DNA from: Novosphingobium sp. MD-1 | GTDB lineage: Bacteria; Pseudomonadota; Alphaproteobacteria; Sphingomonadales; Sphingomonadaceae | Direction of reading: 5' to 3' | DNA: 64,000 nucleotides | NCBI RefSeq assembly: GCF_001014975.1 | Contig: NZ_BBXA01000028.1 | Span: 62,001-126,000 of the forward strand | In this document: positions 9,334 through 17,732 of the stretch, in pieces | How positions within the stretch are numbered: the stretch's first letter is position 1 | Layout: the number at the start of each line of letters is the position of its first letter | Translations under genes and position numbers: made by a program | The notes under the pieces: generated by a model | The model's database searches: none | Told to the model about the DNA's origin: nothing | What the model saw: only the letters and a program-made list of their open reading frames with translations

Positions 9334-9984
9334 ATGAAAGCGAAGCCCGCGATGAAGCTGTTTACCCATCCCGGCGCAAGTTCGCTCTCCGTCCATATCC
9401 TGCTGCGGGAGATCGGCGCGTCTTTCGCGCTTGAAGTGGTCGACGTATCGCTGAAGCGCCGACCGGACGGTTCGGATTATCGCGCCATCGCCCCCCGCGG
9501 GATGGTGCCGCTGCTCCTGCTTGAAGACGATACATGGCTGACCGAGAACATCGTGATCGCCCAATATCTATGCGAACGGTTCGGCCGCGACGATCTGCTT
9601 CCCGCCGCCGGCACGATGGAGCGCTACCGGGTGCTCGAATGGCAGAGCTTCACCGCCGCCGAATTGCATAAGAGCTTCGTACCGCTGCGCTGGCCGCTTG
9701 ACGAACGCGCGCGCGCCGTTGCGCTGGAGCGGATCGAGGGCCGTCTTGCGCAGGCCGAGCGCGATCTTGTTGGCCCCTTTCTGACCGGGGCAACGTTTAC
9801 CGCCGCGGATGCCTATTTCTTCGTGATCGCCAGCTGGACGCGGTATTTCAAAATTTCCCTGGCGCCCTTTCCCCGCATCGCCGCGCTGCTTCGCCTTGTC
9901 GGCCGGCGGCCTTCAGTCGCGGCGGCCATCGGGGCCGAAGGGCAGGGCCTTGTCACGATCGACGAGACCATCCCTCTGCCTTAG
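9334..9984 (+). CDS. Glutathione S-transferase family protein with Ser in place of the beta-class catalytic Cys
   Basis: Protein of 216 residues, or 210 if the second ATG at 9352 is used, which aligns better with relatives that begin MKLF. It has the N-terminal thioredoxin-like domain (KLFTHPGASSLSVH, later RGMVPLLLLEDDTWLTENIVI) and the C-terminal helical GST domain. In beta-class bacterial GSTs the segment reads PGACSLS with the catalytic Cys10; here that position is serine (PGASSLS). The enzyme may therefore use serine, or may have lost thiol-transfer activity. It lies 54 bases after the molybdenum hydroxylase operon on the same strand and could be cotranscribed. The 3' end overlaps the end of a decayed integrase frame on the other strand. 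Confidence 0.85.
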   Translation: MKAKPAMKLFTHPGASSLSVHILLREIGASFALEVVDVSLKRRPDGSDYRAIAPRGMVPLLLLEDDTWLTENIVIAQYLCERFGRDDLLPAAGTMERYRVLEWQSFTAAELHKSFVPLRWPLDERARAVALERIEGRLAQAERDLVGPFLTGATFTAADAYFFVIASWTRYFKISLAPFPRIAALLRLVGRRPSVAAAIGAEGQGLVTIDETIPLP

Positions 9985-10118
9985 GTTTCGCGCGCGATTA
10001 GGGTGTCCAAGAGCGGGGTCGCCCCGCCGCCTGGCGAAGTTCGATCAGGACATGCATCAGTGCGCAGTGGCGCCACTTGAGGCTTCGCGTTGCGGATTGC
10101 GGTGTCCGTCAGTGCCAT
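9981..10118 (-). pseudogene. Tyrosine integrase remnant (DUF4102/P4-type N-terminal stub) beside tRNA-Phe
   Basis: An open frame starting at ATG 10118 reads MALTDTAIRNAKPQ, the highly characteristic N-terminus of P4-type phage/island integrases (arm-binding DUF4102 domain). Similarity stops after about 14 residues; the remaining 31 residues before TAA are unrelated, so at least 350 residues are missing. It lies immediately downstream of the 3' end of tRNA-Phe in the same orientation, the usual place for an integrase of a tRNA-targeting island. On the minus strand its upstream region contains a direct repeat of TGGGGGCCAC (about 10145-10168), reminiscent of arm-type integrase sites. The 297-base gap 9985-10281 holds nothing else recognisable except a small GC hairpin at 10013-10027. 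Confidence 0.7.
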
Positions 10119-10281
10119 TGGGGGCACGCCTTTCGCCGGTTTCAAAGTGGCCCCCAAGGTGGCCCCCAGAATCACCCGCTTACGGGCGTGCAAAGGCGGA
10201 CATCAGCGGTTAGGCCGACGCAGAATATGGCTGATTTCTGCCGTTTTTTCAAGCTTTGGCGGGGTTTGGCGAACAGGCCAA

Positions 10282-10357
10282 TGGTGCCCGGGGACGGAGT
10301 CGAACCGCCGACACCGTGATTTTCAGTCACGTGCTCTACCAACTGAGCTACCCGGGC
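10282..10357 (-). tRNA. tRNA-Phe (anticodon GAA)
   Basis: A 76-base tRNA with encoded CCA. The acceptor stem pairs GCCCGGG with CCCGGGC, the D arm contains AGCTCAGTTGGTAGAGC, and the anticodon stem-loop contains CTGAAAA with anticodon GAA. The T arm contains GGTTCGACTCC. It is transcribed on the minus strand, downstream of yacG. The 3' end adjoins an integrase stub, so this gene was probably an integration site. The stretch between it and yacG (10358-10485) contains no recognisable gene. Confidence 0.97.
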
Positions 10358-10485
10358 ATCGCTGCGGACTTTCCCTCGAGAGGGTGTCTGGCGAATGGAA
10401 GCGCGCCTATGGCGAAGCGCGGCTGGCTTGTCCAGCCCTGATTTGCACTTTTCACCTCTATCTGCCGAACGCCGGCGGGGACAGT

Positions 10486-10668
10486 TCAATCCTGCGCATC
10501 GGGATCGGCCGGCGGGCCGGGGAGGGCATAGCCATCGTCCAGCCATTGCACCAGATCGCGATCGCGGCAGCGGGTGGAACAGAACGGCGCGTGGGCTTCC
10601 ACGCGGGGCTTGCCGCAGATCGGGCAGCGGCGTTGCCCGTTCACGCGGGGAGAGGGTTTGAGGGTCAT
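10486..10668 (-). CDS. yacG: DNA gyrase inhibitor YacG, zinc-binding protein
   Basis: Small zinc protein of 60 residues. Zinc ligands are C15 and C18 (CPIC) and C30 and C34 (FCSTRC), followed by the family's RDRDLVQWLDDGYALPG. In E. coli YacG binds GyrB and inhibits gyrase. The ATG at 10668 overlaps the TGA of the upstream RNase gene by four bases, which fixes the start and shows translational coupling. It is the last gene of infA-maf-RNase-yacG, an order common in sphingomonads. A much longer overlapping open frame is an artefact of high GC content. Confidence 0.95.
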   Translation of the reverse strand: MTLKPSPRVNGQRRCPICGKPRVEAHAPFCSTRCRDRDLVQWLDDGYALPGPPADPDAQD

Positions 10669-11657
10669 GCCGCGACTGCCTGCGCGAATCCGCCGTTGAG
10701 AGCAAGACCCGCGTCTTCGTGCCAGCGCACGATGCGCCCGGTGCGGCGGACCAGTTCGGCTTCCCATTCCGCCGGCATGGCCCTTCGGAGCGCCGGAGCG
10801 GCGGTCAGCAGCAGCACGCCGGGATCGGGGACCCGTTCTGCCTGGCGCAGCAGGGCGCGCAGCGTGGCACCGGCGGGGTGCCGGGCGCAGCGTGCGACCA
10901 GCGAGGGCCGTTCGAGCCGGGCGACGAGCTGGACGAAGCCGAAGCCGTTCATGGCGGTGCGTTCGCCCTTCCATCCGGCCAGCGCTTCGGCGAGAGCGGC
11001 ATCGACGGCAAGGCGGTCCTTCCGGTCCGCCAGCGTCGGGAAATCGATGCCGATCGATCCGCCGATGTCCAGCCGCGCGAGGGCGGCGGCAATCGCGGGG
11101 ACGGCGGCGCGGGCCAGCATTGGCGGCGGCAGTGTGCCGTCGATGTCGATCAGCGTCATCGCGGGCGTGGGGCTGACGAGGAGGCTGCCGCCGGCAAAGG
11201 CGATCTCGCCGCCTTGCGCCTGTTCGACCAGTTCGTGCCAGCCGGCTTCGTCAAAGGTGCGGTCCGTGACCGGCACCGAACGGACCGGCAGGGGGCCGGC
11301 GTGCAGGTTTTCCAGCAGGCTGGGTGCAGGGGAGGGCGCGGCGTCCGCAGCGGCGGCGCGTGCCTGCGGCAGCTTGGTGCGGCCTTTTTCCGCGATCGCG
11401 GCGCGGGTTATGCGCAGCAGCACCGTCGCGCCTTCCGTGACCGCCGGATCGAGGCCATCGACCAGCGCTTCACCGCCATCGGCGAACCGCGCGATCCCGC
11501 GCCGGGCGCCCTTGTGCTTCACGATCACCTGGGCCGGTCCGATGAATCCGGGGCGCAGCATTTCGCCCCAGTCGACGCGCGCGGCGATGATTTCGCCCCG
11601 GTCCACAAGGATCGCGCGTTCTTCGCCGATCCCGGCCTCGTGCAGCCATTCAGCCAA
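10665..11657 (-). CDS. Ribonuclease E/G family endoribonuclease, short alphaproteobacterial form
   Basis: Protein of 330 residues, clearly shorter than E. coli RNase G (489). The N-terminal region is a partial S1-like domain. The two metal-binding aspartates of the RNase E/G DNase-I-like domain appear conserved: one in MTLIDIDG (equivalent to RNase E D303) and one in GSIGIDF (equivalent to D346). The C-terminal zinc-link and dimerisation region of full-length RNase G is not apparent. Its start overlaps the maf gene by eight bases and its stop overlaps yacG by four. Whether it matures rRNA as RNase G does is inference from the family. Confidence 0.87.
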   Translation of the reverse strand: MAEWLHEAGIGEERAILVDRGEIIAARVDWGEMLRPGFIGPAQVIVKHKGARRGIARFADGGEALVDGLDPAVTEGATVLLRITRAAIAEKGRTKLPQARAAAADAAPSPAPSLLENLHAGPLPVRSVPVTDRTFDEAGWHELVEQAQGGEIAFAGGSLLVSPTPAMTLIDIDGTLPPPMLARAAVPAIAAALARLDIGGSIGIDFPTLADRKDRLAVDAALAEALAGWKGERTAMNGFGFVQLVARLERPSLVARCARHPAGATLRALLRQAERVPDPGVLLLTAAPALRRAMPAEWEAELVRRTGRIVRWHEDAGLALNGGFAQAVAA

Positions 11658-12255
11658 GCGGAAAGCCCGCGCGGCGCAGCAACAGGCGGGTTTCGTAGAG
11701 CGGCAGGCCCATCACCCCGGAGTGGCTGCCGGAAAGCCACAGGCACAGCCCTTCCGCGCTGCCCTGGATGGCATAGCCGCCTGCCTTGCCGCGCCATTCG
11801 CCGCTCGCGATGTAGCCGTCGGTTTCTTCCTGCGTGAAGCGCTTGAAGCGGACGATCGTCTCGCTCAGCGCCTCGTGCAGGGTTCCGTCAGGCGTGACGG
11901 CGGCGACGGCCGAGAACACGCGATGGCGGCGGCCGGATAGCAGCGCCAGGCAGGCGCGCGCGGTGGCTTCGTCTTCCGCCTTGGGCAGAATGCGTCGGCC
12001 CGCGCCCACCACGGTATCGCCCGCCAGCACCAGCGCGCCGGGCGCCAATGCGGCGGCGGCGCGCGCCTTTTCCGCGGCGAGGCGGACTGCGTGGGGGCGG
12101 GGCAGTTCGCCCTTGCCCGGTGTTTCGTCGATGTCGGTGGCCAGCACCCTGTCGGGCGTCACGCCCAGCCGTGCCAGCAGTTCGAGGCGGCGCGGGCTGG
12201 CGGAGGCCAGGACCAGGGGCGGCAGCGGGGAAGGCGGCGTCGGTACGCCGGCCAT
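11650..12255 (-). CDS. maf: Maf family nucleoside triphosphate pyrophosphatase
   Basis: Protein of 201 residues that hydrolyses non-canonical or house-cleaning nucleoside triphosphates to monophosphates. The N-terminal signature LVLASASPRRLELLARLG binds phosphate, followed by the ADTVV-like LAGDTVVGAG with the general base Asp and the conserved GKAGGYAIQG segment. Length is normal for the YhdE/YceF group. Its ATG shares one base with the infA stop codon (TGATG), so the two are coupled. It lies between infA and the RNase E/G gene on the minus strand. Confidence 0.95.
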   Translation of the reverse strand: MAGVPTPPSPLPPLVLASASPRRLELLARLGVTPDRVLATDIDETPGKGELPRPHAVRLAAEKARAAAALAPGALVLAGDTVVGAGRRILPKAEDEATARACLALLSGRRHRVFSAVAAVTPDGTLHEALSETIVRFKRFTQEETDGYIASGEWRGKAGGYAIQGSAEGLCLWLSGSHSGVMGLPLYETRLLLRRAGFPLG

Positions 12256-12500
12256 CAGTAGGGGCCGGGGCCGCCCCGGCCGGGCATGAAGCGGTAGGTG
12301 ATCCGGCCCTTGGTCAGGTCATAGGGCGTCAGTTCCACGAGCACTTCGTCGCCCACCAGTACGCGGATGCGGTTCTTGCGCATCTTGCCGGCGGTGTGGC
12401 CCAGGATCTCGTGATCGTTTTCAAGGCGCACGCGGAACATCGCGTTCGGCAGCAGTTCCACCACCGTGCCGCGCATTTCGAGGAGTTCTTCTTTCGCCAT
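12255..12500 (-). CDS. infA: Translation initiation factor IF-1
   Basis: S1/OB-fold initiation factor that binds the ribosomal A site with IF-2 and IF-3. The 81-residue product starts [20 protein letters not shown] and contains [13 protein letters not shown] and [17 protein letters not shown], which are invariant in IF-1. A short glycine/proline-rich tail ([10 protein letters not shown]) extends it about nine residues beyond the E. coli protein. The ATG at 12500 was chosen from family alignment; the frame continues upstream without similarity. It is the first gene of the infA-maf-RNase-yacG operon. A 209-base gap separates it from the divergent uvrC and should contain both promoters; no clear consensus was seen there. 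Confidence 0.97.
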   Translation of the reverse strand: MAKEELLEMRGTVVELLPNAMFRVRLENDHEILGHTAGKMRKNRIRVLVGDEVLVELTPYDLTKGRITYRFMPGRGGPGPY

Positions 12501-12709
12501 CGGCGCTTTCGGATGCCTTTTCGCTTGGTTGCGTGTGTCGCAAGCTTGTCGGAAACAGTCCCGCGCGGCGCGCCCATAGCGTCCCGCGAGCAAAAAGGGA
12601 AGCCCATGCCGACGCCGTCAGGCGGCGCGGGTGGATGTGCCCGGTTTGTCCACCGCGCGCAGCGGCAGGCATCTCCCCAAAGCGGAGGACAGCGCTTATC
12701 TGGACCACC

Positions 12710-14647
12710 ATGGCCCGCGGCTCCGTTCCCCCTGACCGGCAATCGTCCGAACGCTTCCACGAGGATAAGGCGACCTACGCGCTGCGCGGGTCGGACCAGC
12801 CGGATATCGACAAGGGCGTGGAGACCATTCGCGAGGTGGTGCGCACGCTGCCGGCCAAACCCGGCGTCTATCGCATGCACGATGCGCGCGGGGATGTGCT
12901 TTACGTGGGCAAGGCGCGGGTGCTGCGGAACCGCGTCACCAACTATACCCAGGTGGAACGCCTGCCCAACCGCCTGCGGCGCATGGTGAGCCAGACCCGG
13001 TCGATGACGATTGTCACGACCAATTCGGAAGCGGAGGCGCTGCTGCTGGAAGCGCAGCTCATCAAGCGCTTCCGCCCGCCGTACAACGTGCTGCTGCGCG
13101 ACGACAAATCGTTTCCGTTCATCCTGCTGCGCACCGACCACGCGTTTCCGCGCATCATGAAGCATCGCGGCGCGCGCAAGGCGAAGGGGAACTACTATGG
13201 CCCCTTCGCCAGCGCCGGATCGGTCAACACCACGATCAACGCGCTGCAGAAGCTGTTCCTGCTGCGCTCGTGCAACGACGGCTTCATGGCGCGACGCGAC
13301 CGGCCGTGCCTGCTCTACCAGATCAAGCGTTGTTCGGCGCCGTGCGTGGGGCGGGTCAGCGAGGACGACTATGCCGATCTGGTGCGGCAGGCGCGCGATT
13401 TCCTGGGGGGCAAGTCGTCCGCCGTGCAGCGCGAGATCGAAGGGCAGATGGCGCAGGCTTCCGAAGCGCTGGACTTCGAGCGGGCGGCGATGCTGCGCGA
13501 CCGCTTGCGCGCGGCCACGTTTATCCAGGGCAGCCAGGCGATCAACGCGGAAGGCGTGGGCAACGCCGATGTCTTCGCCATGGCGGCGAAGGGCGGGCAT
13601 ATCGGCATCCAGGCCTTCTTCATCCGGGGCGGGCAGAACTGGGGCCACCGCGCGTTCTTCCCCAGCCACACCGAAGGGCTGGAGGAAGCCGAGGTGCTCA
13701 CCAGCTTCCTCGCCCAGTTCTACGAGGAAGTGCCGCCGCCCCGCCTGATCCTGGTCGACCGGGCGTTGCCGGAAGCCGATCTGCTGGCGGAGGCTTTGCA
13801 GGAGGCCGCCGGCGGCAAGGTCGAGATTTCAGTGCCGCAGCGCGGCGACCGGCGGCGGCTGATGGAGCAGGCCAGCCGCAACGCGGTGGAAGCGCTGGAG
13901 CGGCGTCTGGCCGAAACCGGCACCAAGGCGAAGATCAACCGCGAGATGGCGGAGTTTCTGGAATTGCCCGAGGTGCCGCAGCGCATCGAGATCTACGACA
14001 ACAGCCATATCCAGGGCACTAACGCGCTGGGGGCGATGGTCGTGGCGGGGCCGGACGGCTTCCTCAACAGCCAGTACCGCAAATGGAACATCAAGGCGGC
14101 GCAATCCAACGACGACTTCGCGATGATGCGCGAGGTCTTCCGCCGCCGTTTCGCCCGGGCGCAGGAAGAAGACCCGGATCGCGAAAGCGGGGTCTGGCCC
14201 GATCTGGTCCTGATCGACGGCGGCAAGGGGCAGATGAGCGCGGTGCGCGAGACGCTGGAGGAACTCGGCATCGACGACGTGCCGCTGATCGCCATCGCCA
14301 AGGGGCCGCACCACGGCCGCGAAGGGCGGGAAGTGTTCCATTTCGCGGACGGGCGGGAGAAGACGCTGCCCGTCAATTCACCCGTGCTGTTCCACTTGCA
14401 GCGTCTGCGTGACGAGGTGCACCGCTTCGCCATCGGCGCGCACCGCGAAAAGCGCAGCCGCGCGATCACGGCCAGCCCGCTCGACGAAATCCCCGGCATC
14501 GGCCCGGCGCGGAAGCGGGCGCTGCTGCTGCACTTCGGCACGGCGGGAAAGGTGCGCGCGGCCAGCCTGGAGGATCTGCAGCGCGCGCCCGGCGTCAGCT
14601 CAGCGGTGGCCCAGACCGTGTACGATTTCTACCACCCGAACGGATAA
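12710..14647 (+). CDS. uvrC: Excinuclease ABC subunit C
   Basis: Nucleotide-excision-repair nuclease of 645 residues that makes both incisions around UvrB-marked lesions. Domain order: GIY-YIG nuclease (PGVYRMHDARGDVLYVGKAR, about residues 45-125), a cysteine-bearing region, the UVR motif, the RNase-H-like 3' incision domain (IEIYDNSHIQGT and PDLVLIDGGKGQ), and a C-terminal helix-hairpin-helix pair (LDEIPGIGPARKRALL, LQRAPGVSSAVAQ). The ATG at 12710 fits the usual length; the frame is open upstream and no ideal ribosome site marks the start. It is convergent with the M23 peptidase gene 23 bases away. Confidence 0.95.
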   Translation: MARGSVPPDRQSSERFHEDKATYALRGSDQPDIDKGVETIREVVRTLPAKPGVYRMHDARGDVLYVGKARVLRNRVTNYTQVERLPNRLRRMVSQTRSMTIVTTNSEAEALLLEAQLIKRFRPPYNVLLRDDKSFPFILLRTDHAFPRIMKHRGARKAKGNYYGPFASAGSVNTTINALQKLFLLRSCNDGFMARRDRPCLLYQIKRCSAPCVGRVSEDDYADLVRQARDFLGGKSSAVQREIEGQMAQASEALDFERAAMLRDRLRAATFIQGSQAINAEGVGNADVFAMAAKGGHIGIQAFFIRGGQNWGHRAFFPSHTEGLEEAEVLTSFLAQFYEEVPPPRLILVDRALPEADLLAEALQEAAGGKVEISVPQRGDRRRLMEQASRNAVEALERRLAETGTKAKINREMAEFLELPEVPQRIEIYDNSHIQGTNALGAMVVAGPDGFLNSQYRKWNIKAAQSNDDFAMMREVFRRRFARAQEEDPDRESGVWPDLVLIDGGKGQMSAVRETLEELGIDDVPLIAIAKGPHHGREGREVFHFADGREKTLPVNSPVLFHLQRLRDEVHRFAIGAHREKRSRAITASPLDEIPGIGPARKRALLLHFGTAGKVRAASLEDLQRAPGVSSAVAQTVYDFYHPNG

Positions 14648-14670
14648 CCGGCCGAACGCATAGCGCGCGT

Positions 14671-15834
14671 TCAGGGAAAGCTGACGACCGCGTTGTTGTC
14701 GGGAAATTCGGCGGCAACGGCATGGGGCAGGCCCGATGTTTTCCAGGCGGCCTTTCCATCCAGCACGGCCGGATCGCTGGCCGCGCCCGCCATGGTGAAA
14801 CGGGCAATGGCATAGGGCAGGCCTTCCGCACCGAGCGCGGATGGAGCGTCCATCAACTGGAAATGCAGGTGCGGCGCATCGGAATTGCCCGAATTGCCCA
14901 GCTTGGCCAGTACTTGCCCGGTATGCACGGCCTCTCCCGGATGGACGAGAACGCTCCCCGGCTGAAGGTGGCCGTAGAGGGCGTAAGCGCCGTTCCCCAG
15001 GTCAAGGATCACGGTGTTGCCGCTGATCGTCTCCACCGTCGGACGACGGCCTTCCTGCGGGTTGGCGCCGGCGTTCTCCGGCAGATCGTTGATGATCGAG
15101 ACCACCCTGGCATCCGCCACTGCGAGCACGGGCGCACCGTAGCCCGGATAGCTTTCGTTGCGGCCCGGGTCACCCGCGAGGAAGCGACCCTTGTTGTCGA
15201 GCCGGACCCAGTCGATCGCGAAGCGCTGCGCCAGATGCGCCCGCCCGTTGATCGCGTTCCACGAACGCCGGTGATCGGGCGCGGCCAGACCGTTGGCGGC
15301 CAGCCAGCCGTCGCCGGCAAGTGGCGGGGCGATCACCACGGCCGGCGCGTCGACCGGAGTGGCCGGGCCGGTCAGCGACCGTTCGATCGTCTTTCCATCG
15401 GGCAGTGTCAGCGAGAAAGTCAGGCGCTGGCCCAGGCGCGCCGGCACTTTTGCGCCGACGGGAAGCGCAAGATCGATGAACACCACGCCGGTCCGCCCGC
15501 CGGCCAGCGTACGTTCGGTGCCGGGCGTGGGTTCCGGGCCGATAGTGCCGATCATCGCGGCCAGATCGGCCGGAGCATAGTGGGCCAGTACCGTTCCCGC
15601 TTCGTCGAGCAGGTCCAGTGCCGCCAGATCGATCGGCGCCGTGTGAAAGTTGGTGACGCGCAGTTCGTAAAGCAGCCGCGCGCGGCCATCGGTCACCACC
15701 GGCGCGGGTGCTTTGGGTATCGCCACATCGACGGGAAAGCCCGATAGCGCGGGGGCCTCTGCCATGGCGGCGGAACCGCCGGTGGGCAGCGGAGCAAATG
15801 CCAGCATGGCGAGGATGGGATAAGGCAGTTTCAT
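14671..15834 (-). CDS. M23 (LytM-like) family metallopeptidase, exported
   Basis: Exported protein of 387 residues with a signal peptide (MKLPYPILAMLAFAPLPTGG) and a C-terminal M23 peptidase domain. A beta-rich N-terminal region (about 25-180) precedes the catalytic domain. Candidate zinc ligands are in HLAQRFAIDW, ALYGHLQPGSV and DAPHLHFQLMD, the last being the typical HxH. The family cleaves peptidoglycan cross-bridges or activates amidases. The ATG at 15834 was chosen because it gives the signal peptide and has GGCGGG just upstream; an upstream start would add six residues. Confidence 0.85.
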   Translation of the reverse strand: MKLPYPILAMLAFAPLPTGGSAAMAEAPALSGFPVDVAIPKAPAPVVTDGRARLLYELRVTNFHTAPIDLAALDLLDEAGTVLAHYAPADLAAMIGTIGPEPTPGTERTLAGGRTGVVFIDLALPVGAKVPARLGQRLTFSLTLPDGKTIERSLTGPATPVDAPAVVIAPPLAGDGWLAANGLAAPDHRRSWNAINGRAHLAQRFAIDWVRLDNKGRFLAGDPGRNESYPGYGAPVLAVADARVVSIINDLPENAGANPQEGRRPTVETISGNTVILDLGNGAYALYGHLQPGSVLVHPGEAVHTGQVLAKLGNSGNSDAPHLHFQLMDAPSALGAEGLPYAIARFTMAGAASDPAVLDGKAAWKTSGLPHAVAAEFPDNNAVVSFP

Positions 15835-15916
15835 CCCGCCATGCTCGCACAAGGCTCCGGCGGGTCAAGCACGCCCGTCGAACGGCTGCGACGGCTGGTG
15901 GAATGGCGTGACGAAG

Positions 15917-16819
15917 TCAGGCCTTGGGCGCGATCGGCCGGATCATGCCTTCCTGCGCTACGCTGGCGACCAGCCGGCCGTCGCGCGTGTAGATGCTGCC
16001 CCGGTTGAAACCGCGCGCATGGTCCGCCCACGGGCTGTCGCAGGCATAGAGCAGCCATTCGTCGGCGCGGAAATCGTCGTGGAACCAGATCGCGTGATCG
16101 AGGCTGGCGCTCATCACGTTGCCTTTGTCCCAGCGCAGATCGTGGGGAAGCGTGCAGGTGCCCAGCAGCGTCATGTCGCTGGCGTAGGCCAGCACCGCGC
16201 GGTGGATCTTCGGATCGTCTGGCAGAGCGGCCATGCTGCGGAACCAGGTGTTCGCGACGGGTTCCATCCGCTTCGCCGTTGTCCAGCGTTCCGGCTCCAC
16301 CGGCCGCAGGTCGATCGGGCGTTGGCGGAGCACGAATTCCTGTTGAGACTTGGGCAATTTGTCGAGATGGCGGCGGCGCAGTTCACGCTCGTTGACCAGT
16401 TCCTCGGGCGCGGGGACGGCGGGCATCGCACTCGCATGGCGTACGCCCGGCTCCCGCCGGTGGAACGAGGCCAGCATGGTCAGGATCGGCTTGCCCAGCT
16501 GGCTGGCGACGATGCGGCGGTTGGAGAAGCTGCCACCATCGAGATCGCGCTCGACGCGGAAATCGATCTCGTAGTCCTCGTTGCCGCCGCGCAGGAAATA
16601 GGCGTGAAGCGAATGGACCGGGCGATCCTCCGGCACGGTGCGTTCGGCCGCCGCGAGTGCCTGTCCAATGACCTGTCCACCGAAGACGCGGCCGACGCCG
16701 CCGGGCTTGCGGCTGCCAAGGAATCGGTCGCCGCCCAGATCATCAACGTCGAGCAGGCGCAGCAGGCCGCTGACAAGTTCCTCGCCGGAAAGCTGGGGGG
16801 CAGGGGATGCGTCGTTCAT
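15917..16819 (-). CDS. tesB: Acyl-CoA thioesterase II (TesB family)
   Basis: Double-hotdog thioesterase of 300 residues that hydrolyses medium/long acyl-CoAs to free acids. Family signatures include GRVFGGQVIGQALAAAERTV near the N-terminus, VHSLHAYFLRGG, and the C-terminal ASLDHAIWFHDDFRADEWLLY and RGSIYTRDGRLVASVAQEG. Length is normal (E. coli TesB 286). The ATG at 16819 has GGGAG eight bases upstream. A longer frame exists but that extension is unlike the family. It has no obvious operon partner; the cupin gene upstream is on the same strand 32 bases away and could share a transcript. Confidence 0.93.
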   Translation of the reverse strand: MNDASPAPQLSGEELVSGLLRLLDVDDLGGDRFLGSRKPGGVGRVFGGQVIGQALAAAERTVPEDRPVHSLHAYFLRGGNEDYEIDFRVERDLDGGSFSNRRIVASQLGKPILTMLASFHRREPGVRHASAMPAVPAPEELVNERELRRRHLDKLPKSQQEFVLRQRPIDLRPVEPERWTTAKRMEPVANTWFRSMAALPDDPKIHRAVLAYASDMTLLGTCTLPHDLRWDKGNVMSASLDHAIWFHDDFRADEWLLYACDSPWADHARGFNRGSIYTRDGRLVASVAQEGMIRPIAPKA

Positions 16820-16850
16820 CGCGCTCCCATGCGCGAACCTGCCGTTTACG

Positions 16851-17732
16851 TCAACGCAAACCCTTTGCCTTGGCATAAAGGCGCCAGCTGAAAGCTTTGG
16901 TCCTGTTGCTTGCGGGCCACCGGCCGGGTGCGCGGGGATTCAGGCCATTCCTGCGCAGCAGTCCGTTGAAGGCCCGCGCATCGGCTTCGGCAAAGCTCCA
17001 TTCCGAACGCCAGGTTATCGATAGCGATACCGAAGGCGCGGGGCCGTTGCGCACGAAATGCGGTGCCATCACCGGCACGAACAGCGCCTCGCCGGGGGAT
17101 AGCGCCCATTCGCGCCCGCCTGCCGCCAGCTCGTCGCGCCAGTAGAGTTCGCGCCCGCCGCCGGTGTGATAGGTCTCGTGCGTTTCGTCGGGGGCGTAGA
17201 AGGCATCGCCCGCCGGGAACATCGTCATCACCTTGCTGCCCATCAAGTGCAGCAGGATGTTGTGTTCCGGATCGAAGTGATAGGGCGTGACGCCATCGGG
17301 GCTGGTGACGAAGACGAAGCCTTGCGGCTTCAGCATCGCGCCGGTGCGGGCCTCGATCGTCGGGCGCAGTTCTTCCAGCAGGCTTGCCAGCAGTTCGCCA
17401 TAGGCGGGCACCTGTTCGATGTTCTTGAGCGCCGCCCAGCTGCCGGTCGACGCGATGTTGCGGATCGTATCGCCGATGCCCAGGCCGTTGCCTTCGGCCT
17501 TCGCGCCGTTCAACCCGACGGGCAGGTCCGCGCGGTTGTATTCCACCGATGCTGCCGGCAGCGCTTCGGCCAGCGTCGCCAGCGCGTCCAGCGCCATCAG
17601 TGGGTGATTGCCCAGCCGGTGCGTCAGCTTGTGCGGTTGTTCGGGATAGGATGTGGCGAAGGCGGCGCGGGCTTCGTCGGTGAAGACGGGCAGGGCGCGG
17701 CTTGCGTCAAACGATCCGTGGTCTGGTTTCAT
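16851..17732 (-). CDS. Cupin-like/JmjC-type Fe(II)-2-oxoglutarate oxygenase-like protein
   Basis: Protein of 293 residues with a cupin_8/JmjC-like domain. Probable iron ligands are H152 and D154 (TPYHFDPEHN) and H225 (MAPHFVRNG), and K167 may bind 2-oxoglutarate. This spacing is typical of FIH-like oxygenases that hydroxylate proteins, tRNA or peptides; the target here is unknown. The ATG at 17732 overlaps the TGA of the upstream acyltransferase gene by four bases (ATGA). The two proteins are therefore translationally coupled and may act on the same molecule. Confidence 0.78.
   Translation of the reverse strand: MKPDHGSFDASRALPVFTDEARAAFATSYPEQPHKLTHRLGNHPLMALDALATLAEALPAASVEYNRADLPVGLNGAKAEGNGLGIGDTIRNIASTGSWAALKNIEQVPAYGELLASLLEELRPTIEARTGAMLKPQGFVFVTSPDGVTPYHFDPEHNILLHLMGSKVMTMFPAGDAFYAPDETHETYHTGGGRELYWRDELAAGGREWALSPGEALFVPVMAPHFVRNGPAPSVSLSITWRSEWSFAEADARAFNGLLRRNGLNPRAPGRWPASNRTKAFSWRLYAKAKGLR

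Noticed and set aside
10006-10281. Second attachment-site copy of the tRNA-Phe 3' end near the integrase stub.
   Set aside because: No repeat of the tRNA 3' sequence was found in this interval, so the island boundaries cannot be given.
13243-13400. Possible frame break in uvrC because several frames are open together.
   Set aside because: The main frame is continuous from the GIY-YIG domain to the helix-hairpin-helix domain with all expected motifs.
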